Below, piece by piece: positions 1 through 7,594 of a DNA stretch of 64,000 nucleotides. The stretch covers positions 186,001-250,000 of the IMG/VR virus record IMGVR_UViG_3300022935_000005. One strand, 5' to 3'. Position 1 is the stretch's first letter, and every line of letters starts with the position of its first letter. The notes under the pieces were generated by a model, which saw only the letters and a program-made list of their open reading frames with translations, searched no databases and had not been told where the DNA came from. The position numbers and the translations under genes were made by a program. The DNA is from a virus.

Positions 1-11
1 TAGAACGATTT

Positions 12-233
12 ATGGACGAATTAGAGTTAATGTTGATAGCTGCTCCTCCCAACGTGGAGAAGGCTCTTTTCTGGATTAGGGAAACTCCGTGGGATGCTTT
101 TAATGGCACGAAAATGCCACACGAGATTTACGGCATTCTTGATCGGGAGATTAGAAATCAACAGAAGGTCTTTACACAGATGACTGAACTCTCTAGAATG
201 ACTAGACTACCTCCAGACGAAGAGTGGAATTGA
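12..233 (+). CDS. hypothetical protein
   Basis: A 73-residue acidic protein that I do not recognise. It starts at an ATG close to the window edge, so an upstream in-frame start outside the window cannot be excluded. It is followed after one base by the next gene, so the two are probably co-transcribed. No membrane segment or motif is visible. Confidence 0.6.
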   Translation: MDELELMLIAAPPNVEKALFWIRETPWDAFNGTKMPHEIYGILDREIRNQQKVFTQMTELSRMTRLPPDEEWN

Positions 234-234
234 T

Positions 235-606
235 ATGAGAAATCTCAAGGCGTATCTAAACCGCCGCCGCATAAAAGACTTAAAGAGTTGGGCTTTACAA
301 AACAACATATTCAATGAAGAAGATCTAAACAGCTTCTGTGCAAGTAAAGAGTTGATGGTTGGAAATGCTATCTCTGAGTTCACGTTCTTTAAAGAGTTGT
401 CTAAAGAAGAGAAGCCCAGCAAAGTTAGTCCAACAAACGAAACCACAGAGAACGCTTCTGATGCTAAGAGAACGTCGGAAAGCTGGCATACCCCTGCCGC
501 TCTTCGTCCTTTAAGAAAAGCAACTCCTGAAGTTACTTCTAGCTCTGCTAGAAAGAAGACAAGAAAGCCGAGATCACGTAAGGGAACTGTTAAGGCAGAA
601 GAATGA
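235..606 (+). CDS. hypothetical protein with basic tail
   Basis: A 123-residue protein. The first ~60 residues look helical and mixed charge; the last ~30 residues are rich in Lys, Arg, Ser and Thr (ARKKTRKPRSRKG), which suggests nucleic-acid contact or a disordered tail. Its stop overlaps the start of the next small membrane protein (ATGA). Function unknown. Confidence 0.65.
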   Translation: MRNLKAYLNRRRIKDLKSWALQNNIFNEEDLNSFCASKELMVGNAISEFTFFKELSKEEKPSKVSPTNETTENASDAKRTSESWHTPAALRPLRKATPEVTSSSARKKTRKPRSRKGTVKAEE

Positions 607-776
607 TACCAAAGTCAGCAAAAGGGTGGTTGTTCCTAGCATTGACTTTTGTGAATGCAACTTTAACGACACATTTTTTGCTAGAGTCTTTGGTGACTCA
701 ATCTGTCATCAGCGCGATATCGTGCTTTTTATGCGCGATTGTTTGGTCGACTGAAACAGAAACAAAGAAGGGATAA
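603..776 (+). CDS. small membrane protein
   Basis: A 57-residue reading frame whose ATG overlaps the stop of the preceding gene. It encodes two hydrophobic stretches (around residues 8-28 and 31-48) and a short charged C-terminus, so a two-pass inner-membrane protein is likely. It is immediately followed by the deformylase gene. The translational coupling is the main support for it being real. Family unknown. Confidence 0.55.
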   Translation: MIPKSAKGWLFLALTFVNATLTTHFLLESLVTQSVISAISCFLCAIVWSTETETKKG

Positions 777-778
777 AA

Positions 779-1444
779 GTGTACAGAAAGCCTTTAACGG
801 TGTTGGAGAATAGACTGACACTAAAAAAGAAGTCGCTACCGTTTCCTCCAACCTCAGAGATGGGTGACCAAGACTGGGCCGAGATCCAAGATCTGCAAGA
901 TACCTTCAACGTCCTAGAAGGGTATGGTCTTGCACTACCACAATTGGGTATTTTAAAGCGCGCCGTTATCGTAAATTTTAACGCATTGGGTTTATCTGAT
1001 ATGCCTGCTGCAGAGGTGATGGTGAATCCTGAGATAGAAGCGTGGGGTGAAGACCAGCGCAACGAGGAAGCATGCTTCTCGGTACCCCATATCTCTGCTT
1101 TTGTTCGCCGACCCATTTCTTGTCGTGTCAAGTATACCAACTTACAGGGAGAGCTTAAAACGATAGAACTAGAGGGTTTTCCCGCTGCTTGTTTACAGCA
1201 TGAGATCGACCACCTTGATGGTACACTATATATCGATAAGTCGGGCCGAGTATACGCTGGGATGTTGTTAAAGAAGTGTCTGAAAGCAGAAAAGAAGCTC
1301 CAGAAAGAAAAAGAAGCTGCGCGTCTGGAGTTCGAGAATGAACATAGGGAGCTTATGGGCTTTACGAAGACTAAAACGACTAGTACTCGAAAGCGCGCCT
1401 CAAAGAAGAGAAAAAAACGTCCAAACCGCTCCAAGAAGAAGTGA
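779..1444 (+). CDS. def: peptide deformylase
   Basis: Removes the N-formyl group from nascent proteins. The three deformylase metal-site motifs are in order: GYGLALPQ at residues 48-55 (motif I), EEACFS at 96-101 with the metal Cys99 (EGCLS in the usual form), and HEIDH at 141-145 (HExDH). Beyond residue ~165 there is a long Lys/Arg-rich tail (KRASKKRKKRPNRSKKK) not found in host enzymes. The start is GTG, two bases after the previous stop. Phage deformylases are known from marine cyanophages, where they favour deformylation of short-lived photosystem proteins; the target here is unknown. Confidence 0.9.
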   Translation: MYRKPLTVLENRLTLKKKSLPFPPTSEMGDQDWAEIQDLQDTFNVLEGYGLALPQLGILKRAVIVNFNALGLSDMPAAEVMVNPEIEAWGEDQRNEEACFSVPHISAFVRRPISCRVKYTNLQGELKTIELEGFPAACLQHEIDHLDGTLYIDKSGRVYAGMLLKKCLKAEKKLQKEKEAARLEFENEHRELMGFTKTKTTSTRKRASKKRKKRPNRSKKK

Positions 1445-1500
1445 GTTCTTTCTGTATAATCTTTACTCGCTCTCTACTATTACTAGACTGGAGCTACAAA

Positions 1501-1739
1501 TGATTAATCGAATTAAGCTAGAGGAAGGATATATCGTAAGAGTGTCAGAGTTGGGTGAGAGAGGCTTCTTTTATCCTTCCTCTCGCAAGATTAGGATAAC
1601 TTCACGCTGCGTCGGTAACCCGGTCCCGGGCTGGCTCACTCAAGAAGACCTGATACCCATCTCAATACCTTCAAGCTGCGTAGAAGATGACAACAGGTAT
1701 GATGAGAAGCCTTACATGGTCGTGTGGTGCTCTAAATAA
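1501..1739 (+). CDS. hypothetical protein
   Basis: A 79-residue protein starting at the ATG preceded by CTGGAGC. The frame is open further upstream into def, but only this ATG has a ribosome-binding site in the intergenic space. The sequence alternates hydrophobic and charged residues, as in a small beta-barrel protein. A possible -10 (TATAAT) lies about 45 bases upstream. Confidence 0.55.
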
Positions 1740-1753
1740 GAAAGGATGTAGAT

Positions 1754-2083
1754 TTGGCAAAGCGAAAAAACGTAAGAGTCAGAAAAGTAAACACAACTAA
1801 CTGGGGTCAGCGTGGTGTCTCGATACCTCTAGCAGCGACGATACTAGTTCCATCAGGTCAATGTCCTTTTGTGATAGATGAATACTCAAGAGAAAATGTG
1901 ATCGATTGGATTATTGACCTGACTGAAGAGAAGCATGAAGTAATCACGTACGATAGGAATGTGTACACTTATTGGTTGCGACATTCATTTAGCCCTTTTT
2001 CACAAGACTATAACGACGCTAAAGAGATTGTGGAAGAGATTGTGCCAGACAGAGTTAAGGGAGTAAAAGACTTAATGCTATGA
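1754..2083 (+). CDS. hypothetical protein
   Basis: A 109-residue protein using a TTG start preceded by AAGGATG. The N-terminus is strongly basic (MAKRKNVRVRKV); the remainder is a mixed alpha/beta sequence. No family recognised. It overlaps the next gene by four bases. Confidence 0.6.
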   Translation: MAKRKNVRVRKVNTTNWGQRGVSIPLAATILVPSGQCPFVIDEYSRENVIDWIIDLTEEKHEVITYDRNVYTYWLRHSFSPFSQDYNDAKEIVEEIVPDRVKGVKDLML

Positions 2084-2292
2084 TTGGGCACTTGTTCAGA
2101 TATAGGCCAAACCAGCAATTAGATCTTTTTCAACACCTCTCTTTACCAGAGCCCTTGCTAGACGAATCAGTTTTGTTTGTTAGTATGCTAGGGCAACATA
2201 CTTGTCTGGTACTTGCTGCTTGCGGTACTTGCGTAGTTCCCGCGGCATACTTAGAGACATGGCAGGTAACCACAAAAAAGGAGATGTTGTAA
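2080..2292 (+). CDS. hypothetical protein
   Basis: A 70-residue frame coupled to the preceding gene by an ATGA overlap. It has a hydrophobic centre (LFVSMLGQHTCLVLAACGTC) containing three cysteines. It overlaps the next gene by 34 bases, which is unusual, so one of the two starts may be wrong. Function unknown. Confidence 0.45.
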   Translation: MIGHLFRYRPNQQLDLFQHLSLPEPLLDESVLFVSMLGQHTCLVLAACGTCVVPAAYLETWQVTTKKEML

Positions 2293-2426
2293 GACTCAGA
2301 ACGGGTGAGAGTTGTCTCATTACTGAAATCCTCATTCTAAAGGGAATCGGTACTTTTTACGAAGTGTTATTACCAGATGGAGATCAACTTCTTATCGATG
2401 AGTCTGATATTGTTGTGAAATTATGA
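2259..2426 (+). CDS. small beta-barrel-like protein
   Basis: A 55-residue protein starting at MAGNHKKGDVVRL. The pattern KKGDVVRLRTG...TFYEVLLPDGDQLLIDESDI resembles the short SH3/KOW-like phage proteins that recur in this window. It overlaps the next gene by four bases. Function unknown. Confidence 0.6.
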   Translation: MAGNHKKGDVVRLRTGESCLITEILILKGIGTFYEVLLPDGDQLLIDESDIVVKL

Positions 2427-2770
2427 GTATTAACGCGAATCTTTTTTATTGTTTTATCTGTTTTGTATTACTACAGGTTGGAGCGTGGTTTAGCACGAAC
2501 TTGCAACTTGCGGGACACTCTCAAGTAAAGACTTTGACACTGGCAGTATTATTATCGATACCAACTACTTTGCTGGCTTATTTCGGGACCAAATTTGGAT
2601 ACCAATCTCTTGGAGCCGCGTGGAGCGTCCGGTTTTTCGTTTTTGCAGTGTCTTACCTTGTTTTTCCAGCATTAACTTGGTGGTTCCTTGGAGAGTCAAT
2701 GTTCACCGTTAAAACGATGTCGTGTATTGTTTTATCGATTATCATCATGCTAATTCAAATATATTTGTAA
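2423..2770 (+). CDS. four-helix membrane protein, DMT/SMR-like
   Basis: A 115-residue very hydrophobic protein with four predicted transmembrane helices. The last part (WWFLGESMFTVKTMSCIVLS) resembles the final helix of small DMT/SMR-type transporters (GE...K..G..L), and the size fits. No charged drug-transport Glu in helix 1 is visible, so substrate and activity are unknown. Confidence 0.6.
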   Translation: MSINANLFYCFICFVLLQVGAWFSTNLQLAGHSQVKTLTLAVLLSIPTTLLAYFGTKFGYQSLGAAWSVRFFVFAVSYLVFPALTWWFLGESMFTVKTMSCIVLSIIIMLIQIYL

Positions 2771-2783
2771 TAAAGGAGGCAAT

Positions 2784-3467
2784 ATGCGCTTTAGAAGAAG
2801 TAACAGGCTAAAATCTTTACCTTTGAAGAGGTACGGGTTGAATGAGCAAGAAGCCGTCGAGCTCGAACAACAGGAGCTATCAGAACAGCAGGCACTTGCT
2901 CTTCTTATGAGCGAAGAAAAGTCTCCAACTACGGGAGTCGATGCAGATGAGAATCATGTATATTTTTACTCTCCCGTGACAGAAAAGTCTTCTCTGGAGC
3001 TGATTAGATTGATTAGACGGCTAGATATAGAGATGAGTTATCTCGCATCCCGGATCGGCTTACCAAAAAACCCGCCGATACACTTATATATTCAAAGTCC
3101 TGGAGGCGACGTCTTTTCCGGTCTTAACATATGCGATGCGATCGATAGATGCAAGACCGATGTATACACCTACATAGAGGGATCTGCCGCCTCAGCGGCC
3201 ACTCTAATTTCCTCTATGGGCAAAAAGAGATTCATGGCCAAGAGGTCATTTATGCTTGTACATCAACCACAGATCTTGTGGCATGGCAAGCATGATGAGT
3301 TTATAGACGAAATTGAGAACCAGAAGCACATCTTTCGAGCAGTCAAAGACATATATCTACAAAAGTGCACTATAGACGAAGAAGAGCTCGAAGAGTTATT
3401 GAAGCATGAACTTTGGCTGCCTGCCGAGAAGTGCTTAGAGCTTGGTTTGGTGGACAAAATCATTTAG
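2784..3467 (+). CDS. clpP: ClpP-family serine protease
   Basis: A 227-residue ClpP-type peptidase. QSPGGDV at 104-110 forms the oxyanion region, GSAASAATL carries the catalytic Ser137, and MLVHQPQ the catalytic His160. The usual acidic residue of the RD(R)F motif aligns with Glu209 (KHELWLPAEKC), so the triad is Ser-His-Glu rather than Ser-His-Asp. An extra ~55 residues precede the peptidase domain, Glu/Gln rich. A good AAGGAGG site lies before the ATG. Phage ClpP-like enzymes can serve in head maturation or replace host ClpP; no ClpA/X partner is seen here. Confidence 0.88.
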   Translation: MRFRRSNRLKSLPLKRYGLNEQEAVELEQQELSEQQALALLMSEEKSPTTGVDADENHVYFYSPVTEKSSLELIRLIRRLDIEMSYLASRIGLPKNPPIHLYIQSPGGDVFSGLNICDAIDRCKTDVYTYIEGSAASAATLISSMGKKRFMAKRSFMLVHQPQILWHGKHDEFIDEIENQKHIFRAVKDIYLQKCTIDEEELEELLKHELWLPAEKCLELGLVDKII

Positions 3468-3485
3468 AATATTCTGCGGTGAGTC

Positions 3486-4040
3486 TTGAATTTATTCGTA
3501 TTAGACACTGATCCTGATGTAGCAGCTTCGTACCATTGTGATAAACACGTGCTAAAGATGATCATCGAAACTGGTCAACTTTTGTGCACTGCTCATTGGG
3601 TTCTTTGGCTTAAGCATCTTGGGAAAAATCGAGATGACTTTCGTCTTTTGCGCGATGTGAATGATTTCCTACTACAGAGTATACCAGTTGACGAACAGCC
3701 ACCCTGGAAAATGACACATGTTAATCACCCTTGTGCGATATGGGTTAGGGAAACTGTGTCGAACTATAGTTGGGCCCTTCGACTAATGAAGGCGCTTCTT
3801 TTACAATACAAAATTCGTTATAAGAAAGCTCATAAATCTCAAGCTGTCTATAGGTGGCTACATCAAAACATTCCACCCGGCATAAAAGACGAGTCTCTTA
3901 CGGACTTCCCGATATGCATGCCTGAAGACTGCAAAGTAAATGAAGATCCAGTTTTGTCATATCAAAAATACTACTTGGAAAAAAAGTCATACATGGCGAA
4001 GTGGAAGACCGGTAAAGTTCCCCCATGGTGGCGGGATTAG
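3486..4040 (+). CDS. pyrimidine-dimer glycosylase-like phage protein
   Basis: A 184-residue protein with the N-terminal pattern FVLDTDPDVAASYHCDKHV followed by KMIIETGQLL, shared with the Pyr_excise-like family common in marine phages and related to T4 DenV. Conserved aromatic and His residues (HPCAIWVRET, SYQKYYLEKK, KWKTGKVPPWW) match that family as I know it. Start is TTG. A DNA-repair or DNA-binding role is inferred from family only. Confidence 0.65.
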   Translation: MNLFVLDTDPDVAASYHCDKHVLKMIIETGQLLCTAHWVLWLKHLGKNRDDFRLLRDVNDFLLQSIPVDEQPPWKMTHVNHPCAIWVRETVSNYSWALRLMKALLLQYKIRYKKAHKSQAVYRWLHQNIPPGIKDESLTDFPICMPEDCKVNEDPVLSYQKYYLEKKSYMAKWKTGKVPPWWRD

Positions 4041-4182
4041 GAATATTTCTGTGCTATTCCATATTTAATAGGGGAAAAGGTTTAATAATTTGGCTTCTAC
4101 TATACTAAGATCTTATCATGGTTTATACGACACAAGAAGCCCAAAAGAGAACAGCTTACAAAACTTAAGTGAGGAAGAACAT

Positions 4183-5265
4183 ATGTCAAGTAACAACAAA
4201 GATGATCAATACATTAACACACCTCAGGCGGATGACGATTTTGATTTCGTCATGGCATACGATGATGATCCTGCGGAGGGAGATGAAAGGCTCTTGCCTG
4301 AAAACTCTGCACGTTCCGCTATAAGCTGTGGTTTCATCGGAGTCGGGGGCGGAGGTGGAAAGCTTGCTAGCGCCTTTCTTGATGTAGGATTCAATAAGAC
4401 TCTACTAGTTAATACAACAGAGAAAGACCAGCCTGGCGGACTTGATGCAAACCACTTCCTATTAGTACCAGGCGCTGATGGTGTAGGTAAAGATGTCGAG
4501 TTGGGTAAGCAGGTTCTCGGTGAGAATTCAGCCATGGTTGAAGACGCTGTACGAACGCGTATTGGTCAGGTGGATTGGCTTTTCGTACTCGCTGGCGGCG
4601 GCGGAGGTACGGGTTCAGCTTGTCACGAGCTTCATTCTTCTCTATCACGTTATCTCGGGTCGGTAGAAGCTTCTGGCAATGTCGTCTATATAATTTCAAA
4701 GCCGACAGCTCAAGAGCTACTAAATCCAGCTATTAAGAAGAATTACTCTACCCTCATGTCGGATGTTGCCGATCACCCGCATATTGTGATCGACAATGAA
4801 AAACAGCTCCAGCTTCTGCGAGGCAAAGTTGGTATGCTTAATATGTTCCCTGCTGCTAATAAGAACTTTGCTAAGCTCTTTAGTCAAGTTCTCAAGCTTG
4901 CTGACGAGCACACCGAGATCCAGACTTTCGATAGTAAAGACCTAGAGCGTTGTCTAAAAGCTCCTGGTCGAATTGTTATTGGCTCTACGATCATCAAGGA
5001 TGTTAATAGAAATGACCTTGGGTCACTCGTCTATCAAGGATGCTTGCGTTCATCACCTTGCCCGACACCATCTGGTACTGCTACAACGGGTACACTACTT
5101 TTGATCGTCGACGGAAACATGGCTGCAGATCCTGATGTTAGTAGACGACTCGAATCAGCGTTCTCATATGTCGGTGGTAGAGCGGACGTCTTATTCTCGG
5201 GAGTTTATATGAAGGAAGGAATCCCTGGTTTAATTGGTCTAACGATGTTAGGTGGTTTGAAGTAA
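4183..5265 (+). CDS. tubulin/FtsZ-like GTPase
   Basis: A 360-residue protein of the tubulin/FtsZ fold. GFIGVGGGGGKLASAF at residues 50-65 matches the T1 nucleotide loop, and AGGGGGTGSA at 137-146 is the tubulin signature (GGGTGSG) that binds GTP phosphates. An acidic, low-complexity N-terminal extension of ~45 residues precedes it. I chose the ATG with GAGGAAG six bases upstream; the frame is also open back to a TTG at 4090. Phage homologues (PhuZ, TubZ) form filaments that centre or segregate DNA. The following gene is convergent and overlaps by 18 bases. Confidence 0.85.
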   Translation: MSSNNKDDQYINTPQADDDFDFVMAYDDDPAEGDERLLPENSARSAISCGFIGVGGGGGKLASAFLDVGFNKTLLVNTTEKDQPGGLDANHFLLVPGADGVGKDVELGKQVLGENSAMVEDAVRTRIGQVDWLFVLAGGGGGTGSACHELHSSLSRYLGSVEASGNVVYIISKPTAQELLNPAIKKNYSTLMSDVADHPHIVIDNEKQLQLLRGKVGMLNMFPAANKNFAKLFSQVLKLADEHTEIQTFDSKDLERCLKAPGRIVIGSTIIKDVNRNDLGSLVYQGCLRSSPCPTPSGTATTGTLLLIVDGNMAADPDVSRRLESAFSYVGGRADVLFSGVYMKEGIPGLIGLTMLGGLK

Positions 5266-5838
5266 TAGAACTTCTCTAACAAGCTTTCGAAGCCCTGATA
5301 TTTCTTTACTTTCTGTAAGAGATGTCAGGGCTTCCCAATGTTTGGGGCTTATACCCTTCGGTATTCCACCGGCCACGTCCGATATTTGGTCTATCGCATT
5401 TGCGTATTTCTGCTTCTGGCGAGGTGTGGGAGTAGAGCTTAGATTGTGTACCATGTCAGCAAGCTTTACTCTTAGAGCAAGCTGGTTGTTCAATAGCCCA
5501 ACCACATACTCGCTGTAAGGCGCGCCCTTCTCGTGCGTTAACGCTTTCACTGCGTCTATCACAACCTGACCAGCTTGTGGGTCTCGGATCGAACCTCTTA
5601 TAAATTGTTCCATCTCTTCGACACTATCAACAGTCAACCCTGGTGCGTCTTCGATACTATCATGCAAGAGTGCGACCATCTGTGCAGCGTGATCTCTAGG
5701 GTAGAATTTTCTTATTATGTTACGAACTTCTGACGGGTGAGTGAAATAATCTTCGCCTGACCTACGTTTTTGTCCTGTATGTGCCATTCGTGCAGTCGCA
5801 TATACATCTCTGAAGTCATCTCTAGTAAATTGCATCAA
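5248..5838 (-). CDS. HD-domain hydrolase, SpoT/MESH1-like
   Basis: A 196-residue HD-superfamily phosphohydrolase. The motifs of the SpoT/MESH1 group are in order: H20...RSGEDYFTHP (His34), LLHDSIEDAPG (HD at 59-60, ED at 63-64) and KLADMVHN near residue 125. Members hydrolyse (p)ppGpp or related nucleotides; there is no synthetase domain. The extreme C-terminus, LRKLVREVLLLQ, resembles the amphipathic tag found at the N-termini of many proteins in this window. Its start overlaps the end of the next upstream minus-strand gene by four bases. Confidence 0.8.
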   Translation of the reverse strand: MMQFTRDDFRDVYATARMAHTGQKRRSGEDYFTHPSEVRNIIRKFYPRDHAAQMVALLHDSIEDAPGLTVDSVEEMEQFIRGSIRDPQAGQVVIDAVKALTHEKGAPYSEYVVGLLNNQLALRVKLADMVHNLSSTPTPRQKQKYANAIDQISDVAGGIPKGISPKHWEALTSLTESKEISGLRKLVREVLLLQTT

Positions 5839-6425
5839 GTTGTCCCTTCGTAGTACCCTTGTACTTGAAACAACTGCTTCTTTATGAAGAGAGCTCCACC
5901 GCTATTACCACTGAAGTCATCGTTCAGCACTATCTCAAGACGTTCGTTATTCGCACCAACAAGTCGTAGTGGGTACCCAGAACGAGAGAACGTCCACCTA
6001 ACCCTAAGGTAGCTATCAACGTTACCATTGCTTGACGGATAAACTTCTGCATCGAAGCACAAGCCGCCCCAGTCTGCATTAGTTTTAATTGGTATACCGT
6101 CGGTGAGTTCTAAGAGCGTTCCAGAATCGTTTTGTATTCTGACTGTTATACCGTTAGTCAGACCGCCGGCGATCCCACCATAAGAGTCTGTATAGAATTC
6201 GTTCTTCCTACCACCTACGAGAACTAACATACGTTCTAGTCTAATAATCTCGCTGGGGCCTGGTTGTATATAGAAGATTTCTGGAGTTACAGAGTAATTG
6301 CCGTTCGCGTTTGATGTCCCTGTACCATCGCCGTCCGTATCTAAATAGCGATATAAGGCAGTTGGGACAGGCCCATACCCGCCTGAGCTCGGTCCGCCAC
6401 CACCGTTAAGATCTGTAAATCCCAT
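5835..6425 (-). CDS. probable virion structural protein
   Basis: A 196-residue Gly/Ser/Asn-rich, beta-strand-like protein with a glycine-rich N-terminus (NGGGGPSSGGYGPVP). It resembles the small decoration or tail-associated proteins that are often paired with the neighbouring gene type in marine phages. No catalytic motif. Translated from the same minus-strand unit as 6427-6837. Confidence 0.55.
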   Translation of the reverse strand: MGFTDLNGGGGPSSGGYGPVPTALYRYLDTDGDGTGTSNANGNYSVTPEIFYIQPGPSEIIRLERMLVLVGGRKNEFYTDSYGGIAGGLTNGITVRIQNDSGTLLELTDGIPIKTNADWGGLCFDAEVYPSSNGNVDSYLRVRWTFSRSGYPLRLVGANNERLEIVLNDDFSGNSGGALFIKKQLFQVQGYYEGTT

Positions 6426-6426
6426 C

Positions 6427-6837
6427 TTAGCCGACTCCTGCTGATCCTGAGTAGTTATTTATTAGCATATTCGATTCGATTCCAGTAAGTCCGGCCACAA
6501 CTGAAGCAGTAACTCCAGTCGTCGAATCGCTGAGCAAGAAAACACTGGAGACCCTAAGTTCTCCCTCAAAGCTTTCTTGATTATTCAAGATGAAGTAGTT
6601 GTTGTTCACGACACCTTTGACACCGTTAGCGGAGAACCCTACTCTTAGCGGTACATTTCCGCTCGAGCCGGCGAGGTTATTCGTTACCATTATGAATCTT
6701 GTGATGTTCGGGAATTCTACTTCTATAGGTTCTTCGCTAGAGGCAGGCACGGCCAGAGATGAAGTAACATACGGCACCGCACTAATGGCGTACGAAGACA
6801 CATCACCAAGTCCTCTTTTCGGCCACGAACTGCTCAA
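6427..6837 (-). CDS. probable virion structural protein
   Basis: A 136-residue protein, low in charge and rich in Ser, Val, Asn and Gly, with a predicted all-beta character. It begins with TTG behind a strong AGAGGAGG site. The protein is followed one base later by 5835-6425. Probably a decoration, head or tail protein; family not recognised. Confidence 0.55.
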   Translation of the reverse strand: MSSSWPKRGLGDVSSYAISAVPYVTSSLAVPASSEEPIEVEFPNITRFIMVTNNLAGSSGNVPLRVGFSANGVKGVVNNNYFILNNQESFEGELRVSSVFLLSDSTTGVTASVVAGLTGIESNMLINNYSGSAGVG

Positions 6838-6878
6838 CAGGTACCTCCTCTTACAACACTTTTATTAAATATTCTTTG

Positions 6879-7136
6879 CTACCCATTAATAACAATCAAT
6901 TTTGAGCATTTTGCTGGACCGAAATGACAGCACAAGCCACAAGAGACACAGTACTCACTAATCTCTTCCTCTGTGTTCAAGACTAGTTGCTCTTCCATAG
7001 TACGTAACTTCTTGTTCTCCACATCGATAAAGATACATTTTTCGAAGTGAGAATTAGCGAAGTTCCAAGGGTATTCTATACACGAGATAGGTCTATCTTT
7101 ATAGACGCTACAAACATATTTCAATTTCTTTTCCAT
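6879..7136 (-). CDS. YkgJ-like cysteine-cluster protein
   Basis: An 85-residue protein with KYVCSVYKDRPISCIEYPW at the N-terminus and CVSCGLCCHFGPAKC near the C-terminus, the CxxCGxCC metal- or iron-sulfur-binding signature of YkgJ/UPF0153-like proteins. The frame is open 93 bases further upstream, but that part overlaps the 3' end of the tmRNA, so I place the start at the internal ATG. The gene lies just downstream of the tmRNA on the same strand and may share its transcript. Confidence 0.6.
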   Translation of the reverse strand: MEKKLKYVCSVYKDRPISCIEYPWNFANSHFEKCIFIDVENKKLRTMEEQLVLNTEEEISEYCVSCGLCCHFGPAKCSKLIVING

Positions 7137-7169
7137 ACTGCATTCTATATACAGCGGAAAGAAGATAAA

Positions 7170-7509
7170 TGGTGGACCCGTCCGGTACTGCCCCGGAGTC
7201 CAAAACAACATTAGATTAAAGTCATTCACAAGCTTGTCTGGTCATTTCTCCGGCCAGAAGGATATTCACCATAGCTTTTCGCCTCCGTTGTGAAGTGGGA
7301 GGACTGGCGGCTTTTTATTTCTTGGCAGAACCACCTGCTAAAGTCTAAATTGGATAGATGGTTTTAGACAACCACCCGACTAAGCTGCTAGAGCAACGTT
7401 GTCGTAGTGATAATTGTTATTGGCAATTATAATTGTTGAACTTTTAAGGATGTATCTTTCCTGCTTGCACTCAAACCCTCCGTCGCCCTGTCGAAACTAG
7501 TTCGGGCCC
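7170..7509 (-). ncRNA. ssrA: tmRNA (transfer-messenger RNA)
   Basis: Read on the minus strand, the RNA begins GGGCCCG and continues with AGTTTCGACAGGG, the hallmark 5' end of tmRNA. The 3' end CGGGTCC-ACCA pairs with the 5' end over seven base pairs (one G-U). An internal frame at 7424-7380 encodes ANNNYHYDNVALAA followed by TAG, a typical proteolysis tag ending in ALAA. Length 340 is normal. The 3' TPsiC-like stem TCCGG/CCGGA is present, but its loop reads GGCAGTA instead of the canonical TTCRANT. It rescues stalled ribosomes; the closest known precedent is tmRNA in Bxz1-type mycobacteriophages. Confidence 0.88.
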
Positions 7510-7594
7510 ATGTTCATTTTAAGTATATTATGTAGAATAAAGTCGTAATACATGAGATATTTAAGATAGCGTGGTATAACAATAGGAGCCGCTT

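Noticed and set aside
709-1434. Long minus-strand frame opposite def
   Set aside because: Ser/Phe-rich translation without motif, opposite a clear deformylase.
4090-4182. Longer start for the tubulin-like gene (TTG)
   Set aside because: No ribosome-binding site and sequence not tubulin-like; the ATG at 4183 has GAGGAAG.
7137-7229. N-terminal extension of the YkgJ-like gene
   Set aside because: Its codons run through the tmRNA acceptor and T-arm, and the shorter start keeps all conserved Cys.
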